From Chitinophaga oryziterrae (GTDB taxonomy: Bacteria > Bacteroidota > Bacteroidia > Chitinophagales > Chitinophagaceae): a DNA stretch of 64,000 nt. The notes beneath the pieces are model-generated. The model saw only the letters and a list, made by a program, of their open reading frames with translations. It had not been told where the DNA came from and searched no databases. The position numbers were made by a program, and so were the translations under genes. Each line of letters starts with the position of its first letter. Position 1 is the first letter of the stretch. Positions 9,018 to 17,896 of this stretch are shown here, in pieces. Where the stretch lies: positions 620,001-684,000 of the forward strand of contig NZ_WRXO01000001.1 in NCBI RefSeq assembly GCF_009758125.1, given 5' to 3'.

Positions 9018-10207
9018 ATAAAAATCTGCGTAAACTCTTCGATATTTCCAATAAACCGGTGAGACGTATTATCGGCTTAATGTCTGGTACATCACTGGAT
9101 GGGCTGGACGTGGCCCTATGTGCTGTCAGTGGCAGTGGGATGGAAACCAAAGTAACACTGGAGCATTTTGATACGGTCTCTTATCCTGTTACTGTAAAAG
9201 ATGAAATACGTAAAGTCTTTGCGAAAGAGATGGTCAGTTTTGAGCAGTTATGCTTACTGAATCCCTGGCTGGCAAACCTGCATGCTGCTTATATACTGGA
9301 ATGCCTGCATAAATGGGGCATAAAACCGCAGGAAGTTGATTTAATAGCTTCTCACGGACAAACGGTGTACCACAGTCCTAAGATATTACATCAGCGGGAA
9401 GGATTCCCTAATGCTACTTTACAAATCGTAGATGGAGATCATATTGCTGTTGATGCAGGTATCATCACCCTCAGCGATTTCAGGCAGAAGCATATTGCTG
9501 CCGGTGGAGAAGGGGCGCCGCTGGCTTTATACGGCGACTACTGTCTTTTCTCAAAGCATGGCGAAGACAGGATCATGCTGAATATGGGAGGCATTTCCAA
9601 CTTCACCTTTTTACCTGCTACATTAGATGCTTCTGCGGTGTACGTAACGGATACGGGGCCGGGCAATACTTTACTGGACGCCTTTGCACGTGTTTATTTC
9701 AATGAAGAATACGACAAGGATGCTTTGTTTGCAAAACAGGGGAAGGTAAGTGAAGCGCTGTTGGCAGCATTAAAGGACCATCCTTTTTTCAAAGAGCCTT
9801 TTCCCAGAACCACCGGCCCTGAGTTATTCAATAAAACATATGTGGAAAAAGCGCAGGAGCGCAGTAATACGAAGGGTATTTCTTCTTACGATGTTATGGC
9901 AACTTTAACGCATTTCAGTGCGGATACTATTACGGACGCGTTATTAAGTGTATTAGATAAAGATAAAGATTATGCGGTGTATGTAAGCGGTGGTGGCGCA
10001 CATAATCCTTTATTAATAAGCCTGATAAAACAACGGATGCCACGTTTACAGATCCGCAGTACCGGAGAGATAGGAATAGCAGGAGATGCAAAAGAAGCCG
10101 TATTATTTGCAATACTGGCTAATGAGGCGATAGCAGGAGAGGGGATAGACTTTGGAAAACCGGGTATGCCGGCAATTACTATGGGTAAGATTTCATTTCC
10201 CGCATAA
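9014..10207 (+). CDS. anmK: Anhydro-N-acetylmuramic acid kinase
   Basis: AnmK hydrolyses the 1,6-anhydro ring and phosphorylates the sugar to MurNAc-6-phosphate, the substrate of MurQ. The 397-aa product shows the ATPase-fold N-terminal motif GLMSGTSLDGLD (21-32), SHGQTVYHSP, the phosphate-binding DTGPGNTLLDAF segment and a C-terminal VSGGGAHNPLL adenosine motif. It overlaps murQ by 4 bp. AnmK instead of a MurNAc kinase (MurK) suggests that anhydro-muropeptide turnover products are the substrates. No GlcNAc-6P deacetylase (nagA) is present in the window. Confidence 0.95.
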   Translation: MNKNLRKLFDISNKPVRRIIGLMSGTSLDGLDVALCAVSGSGMETKVTLEHFDTVSYPVTVKDEIRKVFAKEMVSFEQLCLLNPWLANLHAAYILECLHKWGIKPQEVDLIASHGQTVYHSPKILHQREGFPNATLQIVDGDHIAVDAGIITLSDFRQKHIAAGGEGAPLALYGDYCLFSKHGEDRIMLNMGGISNFTFLPATLDASAVYVTDTGPGNTLLDAFARVYFNEEYDKDALFAKQGKVSEALLAALKDHPFFKEPFPRTTGPELFNKTYVEKAQERSNTKGISSYDVMATLTHFSADTITDALLSVLDKDKDYAVYVSGGGAHNPLLISLIKQRMPRLQIRSTGEIGIAGDAKEAVLFAILANEAIAGEGIDFGKPGMPAITMGKISFPA

Positions 10208-10230
10208 ATCTGCTAAAAACAGCAAGAAAA

Positions 10231-10266
10231 TGCGGGTTTATATTTTGTTTTCTGCGTTTATTTGCC
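10231..10266 (+). promoter_or_regulatory. Candidate operator repeats upstream of the DeoR-type gene
   Basis: TGCGGGTTTATATT (10231) and TGCGTTTATTTGCC (10253) resemble the two boxes before the symporter at 6660 and 6692. They lie 40-70 bp before the regulator's start, where an autoregulatory site would be expected. The evidence is sequence similarity only. Confidence 0.33.
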
Positions 10267-10302
10267 GAAATTCAATTTTCAATCAGATTCAACCAAAATC
10301 AG

Positions 10303-11049
10303 ATGTTAAAGGAAGAACGCCACGCATATATATTACATCAGGTAAACCTGCATAATAAGGTGTTGTCCTCTCATCTGAGTGAACAGATACAGGTGTCTGA
10401 AGATACGATCAGGCGTGATCTTGCGGAGCTGGCACAGGATGGAAAGATCATAAAGGTACATGGAGGGGCGTTATCAAACTCATTTCATCTGGGCATTACT
10501 TCCCAGGACGTATATGCAGTAGAGGACAAAAAAACAATTGCGTTAAAGGCCGTACAACTTATACAGGACGGGATGTTCGTACTGACCACGGGAGGAACTA
10601 CTATCGCTGAACTGGCACGTATTCTGCCAAAGGACCTGCAGGCCACATTTATCACGGTAAGTTTACCGGCCGCTTTTGAATATGCGAATCATCCGAATAT
10701 AGAAGTAATAGTAATAGGAGACAAGTTATCTAAAGGATCTAAGATTACAGTAGGTGGAGAAGCTATCTCTAAGATAAAAATGATCAAGGCAGATCTTTGT
10801 TTTCTGGGCAACAATGCCATAGATGTGGAAGATGGGTTAACAGATAACGACTGGGACGTAGTACAGGTGAAACGCGCTATGATCAGTACTTCCAAGAAAG
10901 TTATCGTGTTATCTATTTCAGAAAAGATTGATGCCTCTGAACAATTAAAGATTTGTGATGTGAATGAGATAGATATTTTAATCACCGAATTACCACCTAA
11001 TTCTAAGAAGTTACAACCGTATAAGAAAAAGGGAATACAAATACTATAA
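10303..11049 (+). CDS. DeoR-family transcriptional regulator
   Basis: The 248-aa protein has an N-terminal DeoR-type winged helix-turn-helix: the start MLKEERHAYIL, then VSEDTIRRDLAELAQDGKIIKVHGGA at about 32-57. A DeoRC sugar-phosphate sensor domain follows (TTGGTTIAELA near 105, FLGNNAIDVEDGLT near 160, and a late KVIVLSISEKI strand). Members sense phosphorylated sugars. Placed 95 bp after anmK on the same strand, it is a good candidate to control the MurNAc genes and possibly the downstream SusC/SusD pair. Effector and targets are inferred. Confidence 0.92.
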   Translation: MLKEERHAYILHQVNLHNKVLSSHLSEQIQVSEDTIRRDLAELAQDGKIIKVHGGALSNSFHLGITSQDVYAVEDKKTIALKAVQLIQDGMFVLTTGGTTIAELARILPKDLQATFITVSLPAAFEYANHPNIEVIVIGDKLSKGSKITVGGEAISKIKMIKADLCFLGNNAIDVEDGLTDNDWDVVQVKRAMISTSKKVIVLSISEKIDASEQLKICDVNEIDILITELPPNSKKLQPYKKKGIQIL

Positions 11050-11269
11050 ATAACAGCCAATATAATTTTTGAAGTCATCGGTGGGAATAAAGTACCCACA
11101 GGGCTTTAGGGTATCTTATTGCCTATCAGCCAAACAAATAGCAGTAATAAATTCAATATTGTTCAGTTAAGCTTAATGTTTTTTATAACAAAACATAACA
11201 GACTCCTAACGGAGCTTAGCTAAAGGACATCGTAATTAATTAATTCGTAAAGGGACTATTTAGAGTATA

Positions 11270-11281
11270 GGTGTATACACC
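11270..11281. promoter_or_regulatory. Perfect 12-bp palindrome upstream of susC-like gene 1
   Basis: GGTGTATACACC is perfectly self-complementary and lies about 60 bp before the SusC start, inside a 293-bp AT-rich interval between the DeoR gene and susC. Its position and symmetry suit a dimeric regulator operator. No second copy was noticed, so the assignment is tentative. Confidence 0.3.
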
Positions 11282-11342
11282 AATTAGAGTTCGGGAAGTA
11301 TACTGCCATCATTTATCAACTTCAATTATTTAAAATTTAGTT

Positions 11343-14300
11343 ATGAGAATGTATCAATTATTCCGGCGCGTCAGGTGCAGGTATCTGTTACTTTTGCTTG
11401 TCATGCATTGTTTAACGGCTGCTGCTTTTGCACAGGTTAAACTGTCAGGTAAGGTAACTGATGAAACAGGTGCGCCACTACCAGGTATAACTGTTGCTGT
11501 TAAAAATACCAAGTTTGGTACGCAGACAAACGTAGATGGTAATTATGTGCTGAATGCAGATCTGAAGCCGGGTAATTATACGGTCGTATATTCCGGTATC
11601 GGCTTTTCTGCAAAAGAAAATCCGCTGACTATTACAAGTGCAAGCAGTTATACACTGAATGCTTCACTAAGTACATCGGTATCCAAACTGGATGAGGTGG
11701 TGATCACCGGTACTTCGGCAGGAACAACGCGTAAACAGCTGGGTACTTATATCAGCACAGTGAAAGCGGATGAACTGACAAAAGGCGCTACCGGTAACGT
11801 ACTGGCAGCTTTACAGGGTAAAACTGCAGGTGCGCAGGTAACACAGAACTCCGGTGATCCTGCCGGTGGTATTTCTGTGAAATTGCGTGGTATCAGTACT
11901 ATTTCTGGTTCTACAGATCCATTATATATTATAGATGGTGTGATCATTGATAACTCTACTACACGTGTAACAAATGCTGATGCGAGTTATAATGGTGGTA
12001 ACTCGGTAGGTTCTGTAGGGCAGAACCGTATGGTAGATATCAATCCCGCAGATATAGAAAGTATTGAAGTACTGAATGGTGCGGCCGCCGCTGCTATCTA
12101 TGGTTCCAGAGCGAATGCCGGTGTGGTGCAGATCTTTACCAAAAAAGGGAAAGGTGGCGCGCCGGTAGTAAGTTTCTCTACCAGCTTTAATGTGAACTCA
12201 CTGCGTAAGAAGTTGGATGTAAACGAGGCGCCTACCAAATTTGGTGGTACTCCGGATGTATCTACACAAACGATACTGAGTCCTGCCATTACTAATACGA
12301 CAGCAGTAAACCGGTACGATTATCAGGATTATATTTTCCGTACCGGTGTAGGTTCTGATAATAACGTATCTGTAGTAGGGGGGCAGAATAAAACGAGGTA
12401 TTACGCTTCAGCCGGTTATTTATACAATCAGGGTATTGTAAAGAATACTGATTTTAACCGTTACAGTTTCCGTTTAAACCTGGACCAGGAATTGAATAAA
12501 TGGATCAGCTTTAATGCTACCATGAACTATGTATATAGCAAGTCTAACGAGAAACCGGATGGCAACACCTTCTATTCTCCTACAAATGCTGTCACTATTA
12601 TTGGTAACTATTATGATATCCAGAAACGTGATGCATTGGGTAATCTGCTGGCAGTGGGTGAACGCGGACGTGTGAACCCTGTTTCAGTTATTGAAGATAT
12701 CAAACAACGTCAGCAAACCAGCAGGATTATTGCAGGTGCAGGTATCAAACTGACGCCTACAAAGAACCTGACAGTAGATTATCACATGGGTATAGATAAT
12801 TATAGCCAGGATGGTACTACTTTCATTCCTCCTTATGCCTATAATGTAAGCTTAGGTTTCTTTGGCGGTGGTGCAACACTTGATCCTACCCAGAATGGTT
12901 ATGCAAGTGCAGGTAATAATAACTCCTTCCTGATCAATCATGACCTGAATGCTACCTATAATGCAAAGATCAGTAAGTCATTATCATCTGTTACGCAGGT
13001 AGGTTACTCTTTGCAGTATCAGCGTCAGCATTACTCATTGCAGCAAGGTCGTGGATTACCTCCTTTTGTACAGGTAGTAAGCGGAGCAGCTACGCCTATC
13101 ACAGGTGCTGATCAGCGCACAGAGTTATCTATATCAGGTGAATTCATTCAACAGAATTTTAAGTACCGGGATCAATTGTTTGTTACCGGTGCATTGCGTG
13201 TGGATGGATCTTCTGTATTCGGAACACATGAACGTAATCAGGTATACACTAAATTAAGTGGTAGTTATGTTGTTTCTGGTACTGATTACTGGAAACGTTT
13301 AGGTGTATCCAAATGGTGGAACCTCTTTAAACTGCGTGCGGCTTATGGAGAGTCTGGTAACCTTACTGGTATAGGTGCATATGACAGATACAATACCTAT
13401 ATGGCAAGTGCTTTTATAGGTAGTGCTTCCTTCCTGTCATCTACTGTCTATACAAATCCGGAAATAAAACCGGAAAAACAGAAAGAATTTGAATTTGGTA
13501 CAGATATGGCATTCTGGGATAACAGAATTAACTTATCCGTAAACTATTATACTAAGAAAGTAGAAGATCTTATCATAAAAAGTGCCATTGCTCCTACACA
13601 AGGTTTTTCAGTACGCCAGGATAATGTGGGTACTCTCTCTAATAAAGGTATTGAAGTCGTATTGGGCATTACTCCTGTTAAAACAAAAGATTTCAGCTGG
13701 GAGCTGACCACAATTTTTAACCGCAACAGAAATAAAGCACTCAGCATAGGACAGTCGTTTTTACTGTATCCTACTAACAGTGGCGCTCCTGTTGCTATTG
13801 CAGCAGGTCAGCCTATTGGGTTCTTCTACGGTACTTTCTTTGCACGTGATGCGAATGGTAATGAAGTGAAGAATGCTGCAGGTATTCCGTTAACGGAAAT
13901 GGGGACACAGAACGGTTCTTTAGGTTATACCACAAAGCGTGATGCAAACGGGTTACCTACAGGAGCTTCTTTACAGAAGAAAATAGGTGATCCTAATCCA
14001 GAGTGGACCGGTACTTTAACAAATGACTTTAACTATAAAAAATTCAGTCTGCATACACAGTTAGATGCTGTACAGGGTGTTAGTGTATTTAATGCTGACT
14101 TCAGAACAAGACAAGGTGTTGATAATGGAAAAGTAGCAGAACAGGAAGACAGGGGATTGATTCCACGTGGTTACATTGCCGGTGTATATGGTATCCAGGA
14201 ATGGAGAATAGATGATGGCTCTTTTGTGAAACTGAGAGAAGTATCATTAAGCTATAATATAGGTAAGGTAAAAAGCATCAGTGATCTTACAGTAAGTGTA

Positions 14301-14450
14301 GGCGGTAGAAACCTTTATTCATGGGATAAATACAAAGGATATGACCCTGAGGTGAATGCAGCCGGACAGAGTACAGTTCTTCGTGGTATTGATTTCGGTA
14401 CGGTGCCTGCTCCAAGAACATTCAATGTGGCTCTTCGTGCCAAATTCTAA
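11343..14450 (+). CDS. SusC/RagA-family TonB-linked outer-membrane receptor (pair 1)
   Basis: The 1035-aa TonB-dependent transporter has a signal peptide ending at AAAFAQ, a carboxypeptidase-D-regulatory-like domain (about 32-115, VKLSGKVTDETGAPLPGITV), the linker KLDEVVITGT acting as TonB-box region, a plug domain (about 125-270, VKLRGISTISGS, PLYIIDGVIIDN, SIEVLNGAAAAAIYGSRANAGVV) and a beta-barrel ending in an aromatic residue (ALRAKF). It has no STN domain and no FecR/sigma partner beside it, unlike the two later SusC proteins, so regulation must differ; the DeoR-type gene just upstream is a candidate. It imports oligomers across the outer membrane together with the SusD homolog 18 bp downstream. 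Confidence 0.94.
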   Translation: MRMYQLFRRVRCRYLLLLLVMHCLTAAAFAQVKLSGKVTDETGAPLPGITVAVKNTKFGTQTNVDGNYVLNADLKPGNYTVVYSGIGFSAKENPLTITSASSYTLNASLSTSVSKLDEVVITGTSAGTTRKQLGTYISTVKADELTKGATGNVLAALQGKTAGAQVTQNSGDPAGGISVKLRGISTISGSTDPLYIIDGVIIDNSTTRVTNADASYNGGNSVGSVGQNRMVDINPADIESIEVLNGAAAAAIYGSRANAGVVQIFTKKGKGGAPVVSFSTSFNVNSLRKKLDVNEAPTKFGGTPDVSTQTILSPAITNTTAVNRYDYQDYIFRTGVGSDNNVSVVGGQNKTRYYASAGYLYNQGIVKNTDFNRYSFRLNLDQELNKWISFNATMNYVYSKSNEKPDGNTFYSPTNAVTIIGNYYDIQKRDALGNLLAVGERGRVNPVSVIEDIKQRQQTSRIIAGAGIKLTPTKNLTVDYHMGIDNYSQDGTTFIPPYAYNVSLGFFGGGATLDPTQNGYASAGNNNSFLINHDLNATYNAKISKSLSSVTQVGYSLQYQRQHYSLQQGRGLPPFVQVVSGAATPITGADQRTELSISGEFIQQNFKYRDQLFVTGALRVDGSSVFGTHERNQVYTKLSGSYVVSGTDYWKRLGVSKWWNLFKLRAAYGESGNLTGIGAYDRYNTYMASAFIGSASFLSSTVYTNPEIKPEKQKEFEFGTDMAFWDNRINLSVNYYTKKVEDLIIKSAIAPTQGFSVRQDNVGTLSNKGIEVVLGITPVKTKDFSWELTTIFNRNRNKALSIGQSFLLYPTNSGAPVAIAAGQPIGFFYGTFFARDANGNEVKNAAGIPLTEMGTQNGSLGYTTKRDANGLPTGASLQKKIGDPNPEWTGTLTNDFNYKKFSLHTQLDAVQGVSVFNADFRTRQGVDNGKVAEQEDRGLIPRGYIAGVYGIQEWRIDDGSFVKLREVSLSYNIGKVKSISDLTVSVGGRNLYSWDKYKGYDPEVNAAGQSTVLRGIDFGTVPAPRTFNVALRAKF

Positions 14451-14468
14451 ACTATCAAAAAGAAATTT

Positions 14469-15755
14469 ATGAAAAGGTATATCAATAAATATAACAGTTC
14501 GATGATGGCGGTATTGCTGTTGTTCTCTGTTACTTCCTGTAAAAAGGATTATACAGATCCTTCCGGGCCTTCTTCTGATAAAGCATTCAGTTCTCCTAAT
14601 GCATTGACTGATGTTGCTGTAGGGTTACAGAATCTTTATACCGCAAACAGGACCGGCCTTATTTACACCACCGTTACTGCCAGCAGCCTGCTAACGGGAG
14701 AAACATATGTAGTGAATGCAGGTAATACAGATGAAAACCAGTTGGGGTTGGGTGGAGTGAATGTGCAGAATACCAATACAGTAGTGACAGGTATGTGGAC
14801 TGTTGCCAACAAGATTATCTATGATGCCAACAACGTATTGAATAATACGAATGCGGTAGTAACGGATAAGACTTATGCCAGCGGTGTTATTGCCTATACA
14901 TCTATCTTCAAGGCACTGGCGATTGGTGATATGGCGATGTTCTGGGACCATGTGCCGGATACAGTTGGTACAAACGTTCCGTTTATTACTAGTCAGCAGG
15001 CCTATACCAAAGCTGTGGGTGTTCTGAACAATGCATTAACGACAGTATCTGCGAATCCTATCAGTACTACTTTTACGAAGAATATACCAGGAGGTATTGA
15101 TATTGTAAATACGTTGAACGCGCTGAAAGCACGTTATGCATTATTTGCAGGTGATTATGCAACTGCACTTGATGCTGCAAACAGTACAACGCTAACGGCA
15201 TCTACTTTTAATTATAATAGTCTTACTACTAATCCTATTTTTGCACTGGTAACTGCTACTAATAATATTTACCAGGTAGTAGATTCATCAATGAGTTTAC
15301 CTGTAGGATTGCAGCCTGATGCAGCAGACAAAAGGGTGCCTTTTTATGTAGGTAGCGGCATCAGTCCACGCTTTAAAATTAAAGGTTTTTACGCTTCTAC
15401 CACACAGTCAATACCTGTATTCCTGCCGGGAGAAATCACGCTGATTAAAGCAGAGTGTTATGCTCGTATGCATGATGTACCTAACGGACTGATTGAACTG
15501 AACAAGGTAGTAACCAAGACTACTGATGCTGTTGGTGTAGGCGCTGCATTACCGGGAGTAGTCGTTGCTACAGAAGCAGACCTGCTTTTACAGATCTACA
15601 AACACCGTCGTATTGAGTTATTTATGGCAGGACTGGCACTGGAAGACGAGCGCAGATTTGATCGCCCTGTAGCGGAGCGCAAACGCACTTATTTCCCTTT
15701 CCCGTTTGTTGAACGTAACGGGAATACTAATACCCCGACCGATCCTGCGTATTAA
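14469..15755 (+). CDS. SusD/RagB-like surface lipoprotein (pair 1)
   Basis: The 428-aa lipoprotein begins with a signal and lipobox (VTSCKKDYTDPSGPSSDKAF, lipid-anchored Cys near residue 24). It has the SusD-type pattern: an N-terminal DVAVGLQNLYTANRTGL helix region, a TPR-like centre, and a C-terminal EITLIKAECYARMHDVPNGLIELNKV plus YKHRRIELFMAGLALEDERRFDR segment typical of SusD/RagB. It is somewhat shorter than the 480-600 aa usual for the family. It binds substrate at the cell surface and delivers it to the SusC pore encoded 18 bp upstream. A strong terminator follows. Confidence 0.9.
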   Translation: MKRYINKYNSSMMAVLLLFSVTSCKKDYTDPSGPSSDKAFSSPNALTDVAVGLQNLYTANRTGLIYTTVTASSLLTGETYVVNAGNTDENQLGLGGVNVQNTNTVVTGMWTVANKIIYDANNVLNNTNAVVTDKTYASGVIAYTSIFKALAIGDMAMFWDHVPDTVGTNVPFITSQQAYTKAVGVLNNALTTVSANPISTTFTKNIPGGIDIVNTLNALKARYALFAGDYATALDAANSTTLTASTFNYNSLTTNPIFALVTATNNIYQVVDSSMSLPVGLQPDAADKRVPFYVGSGISPRFKIKGFYASTTQSIPVFLPGEITLIKAECYARMHDVPNGLIELNKVVTKTTDAVGVGAALPGVVVATEADLLLQIYKHRRIELFMAGLALEDERRFDRPVAERKRTYFPFPFVERNGNTNTPTDPAY

Positions 15756-15778
15756 TATATAAAGAAGGTTTGTTTGAG

Positions 15779-15816
15779 AAAGAGTTGTGCCGGTCCGCCG
15801 GTGCAACTCTTTTTTA
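15779..15816 (+). terminator. Rho-independent terminator after the SusC/SusD pair 1
   Basis: A 15-bp stem (15779-15793 with 15798-15812, including two G-U pairs) around a TCCG loop is followed by a T-run. It closes the susC-susD unit. Confidence 0.9.
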
Positions 15817-15959
15817 TTGCTATCTGTCTATAAATAATCCCCGTTCGCATATTATTTTGCCCCAATTACCCTATTAGGATATTTTTGTTGTACCAGTCAG
15901 CCTTTATTCCCCACTAGAGCATACGCGAAGCACTATACCTGTCATTATCAATCGAAACA

Positions 15960-17885
15960 ATGAAAATCATTAAAGGCTATTGCTGCCTTCTTGTGCTATT
16001 CCTGTGTATCTCATATACCTCAGAGGCGCAGTTATGTACGGGCAGTTTGGGTGACCCCGTTGTAAGTTTAAACTTTGGCGCAGGTACGGCCACCTTTGCC
16101 GGCGCATTAGGCACTGGTATCACTACTTACTCTTATGTGGCACAGAGCTTCCCTTATGATGGGTCTTACACCGTAGAAAATACTACTGCGGGGGCGGGGA
16201 ATGTCTGGTGGTCTGCTACAGACCACACCGGGAATACAGGTGGTTATATGATGGTGGTGAATGCCAGTACCTCTGTAACGGATTATTTCTATCAGAAATC
16301 AGTATCAGGATTATGTCCCAATACAACATATGAATTCGCCGCCTGGGTAGTGAACCTGTTGCGGTCTTCTGATAACAACCCTCCCAATATTACATTCTCT
16401 ATTTTAACATCAGATGGCAGTACTGTTATTCAGTCCTATACCACTGGTAGTATTGCCAGGACCAGCAGTGGCCCTGTATGGCGGCAGTTCGGGTTTTACT
16501 TTACCACACCTGCCGGTACATCGGACGTGATCATCAAAATGAGTAATAGCAGTCCGGGTGGCGCACCAGCCAATGACCTGGCGCTGGATGACATTACGTT
16601 TCGTCCCTGTGGCCCCAGTGTAAGCGCAGCTATTACCAGCGGCGCAACATCTGCCGAAGTGTGTAAAGGCGATGCAACGGTATTTAATCTAACGGGAACG
16701 GTTTCCAGCGGATATAGCAGTCCGGCATATCAGTGGCAGGTAAGTACGGATTCAGGAACTACCTGGACGGATATTGCCGGCGCTACCAGCACCACCTATG
16801 CACGTTTGCCTACGGGTCCCGGTACTTATCTGTACAGGATGGCTGCCGCACAGAGTGCCAACATCGGCTCTTCTGCATGCCGTGTTGCCTCTAATGTAAT
16901 CACTATCACAGTAGATGATAATCCGGACCCTGCCGCCAGCAGTAATAATCCTTCCTGCGAAGGCGATACGTTGCAACTAAGCTCGTCTACCGGAGCTACC
17001 TATAGCTGGACAGGCCCCAACGGATTTACCAGTACATCTCAGAACCCTGTGATCAATGGTATTACATCAGCGGGTAATGGGACATATTATGTAACACTGA
17101 CAACTGCATTGGGTTGTAGTAATAAAGATTCTACGGTGGTGAATGTAAACCCTGCACCTGTAGCAGATGCAGGCAGTGATGTGAATATCTGCGAAGGCAG
17201 TACGGTTACTTTGCAGGGCAGTGGTGGCAGTACCTATTTATGGTCTCCGGCTTCCAGCTTATCCGATTCATCTATCGCATCACCGGTTGCTTCTCCCGCT
17301 GATACTACCACATACTTATTAACGGTCAGCAACGGGCAATGCAAGGCATACGATGAGGTGTCAGTATTTGTATGGAAGAAACCTACAGCCGATGCGGGCC
17401 CTGATCAGAAGATCTTTGAAGGAGACCCTGCACAGTTAGCCGGTATTGCAGGAGGCACAGATGTCACTTATGCATGGACGCCGGTATATAATATCACGGA
17501 CGCCACTATTTTAAATCCCATTGTAACACCAGACAGTGATACCACTTATACGTTGACGGTAGTATCCGGAGACGGATGCGGGACGGCATCTGATAAAGTG
17601 TTTATCAGGGTGTATAAGAAGATCATCATTCCAAATGCATTCTCTCCCAATAACGATGGAATTAATGATACCTGGCATATCGCAAAGCTGGACACCTATC
17701 CTGATGCAGATGTTTCTGTGTTTAACCGTTACGGCCAACTGGTATTCAAGAGCAGGGGATATGCCAATGAGTGGAAGGGAACTTATGATGGCAAGCCATT
17801 ACCGGTAGGTACTTATTATTATGTGATAGATCTCAAAACCGGTTTCGGAAAAAATCCTACCGGTTGGGTAGTGATTTTGCGATAA
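15960..17885 (+). CDS. Secreted multi-domain protein with T9SS type B (gliding-motility) C-terminal sorting domain
   Basis: The 641-aa protein starts with a signal peptide (to SEAQ near residue 24). Its N-terminal 200 residues resemble a carbohydrate-binding-like beta-sandwich (VSGLCPNTTYEFAAWV, DLALDDITFRPCG). Several Ig/PKD-like modules follow, with repeated CEGDTLQLSSS / CEGSTVTLQGS / VSNGQC patterns. The last about 85 residues form the type B sorting domain (IPNAFSPNNDGINDTW, VFNRYGQLVFKS, LPVGTYYYVI). It is expected to be exported through the type IX system and to remain on the cell surface, probably as an adhesin. The start codon of the PorP/SprF-like gene lies only 11 bp downstream, a known arrangement for type B cargo. 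Confidence 0.92.
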   Translation: MKIIKGYCCLLVLFLCISYTSEAQLCTGSLGDPVVSLNFGAGTATFAGALGTGITTYSYVAQSFPYDGSYTVENTTAGAGNVWWSATDHTGNTGGYMMVVNASTSVTDYFYQKSVSGLCPNTTYEFAAWVVNLLRSSDNNPPNITFSILTSDGSTVIQSYTTGSIARTSSGPVWRQFGFYFTTPAGTSDVIIKMSNSSPGGAPANDLALDDITFRPCGPSVSAAITSGATSAEVCKGDATVFNLTGTVSSGYSSPAYQWQVSTDSGTTWTDIAGATSTTYARLPTGPGTYLYRMAAAQSANIGSSACRVASNVITITVDDNPDPAASSNNPSCEGDTLQLSSSTGATYSWTGPNGFTSTSQNPVINGITSAGNGTYYVTLTTALGCSNKDSTVVNVNPAPVADAGSDVNICEGSTVTLQGSGGSTYLWSPASSLSDSSIASPVASPADTTTYLLTVSNGQCKAYDEVSVFVWKKPTADAGPDQKIFEGDPAQLAGIAGGTDVTYAWTPVYNITDATILNPIVTPDSDTTYTLTVVSGDGCGTASDKVFIRVYKKIIIPNAFSPNNDGINDTWHIAKLDTYPDADVSVFNRYGQLVFKSRGYANEWKGTYDGKPLPVGTYYYVIDLKTGFGKNPTGWVVILR

Positions 17886-17896
17886 AAATACAGACG

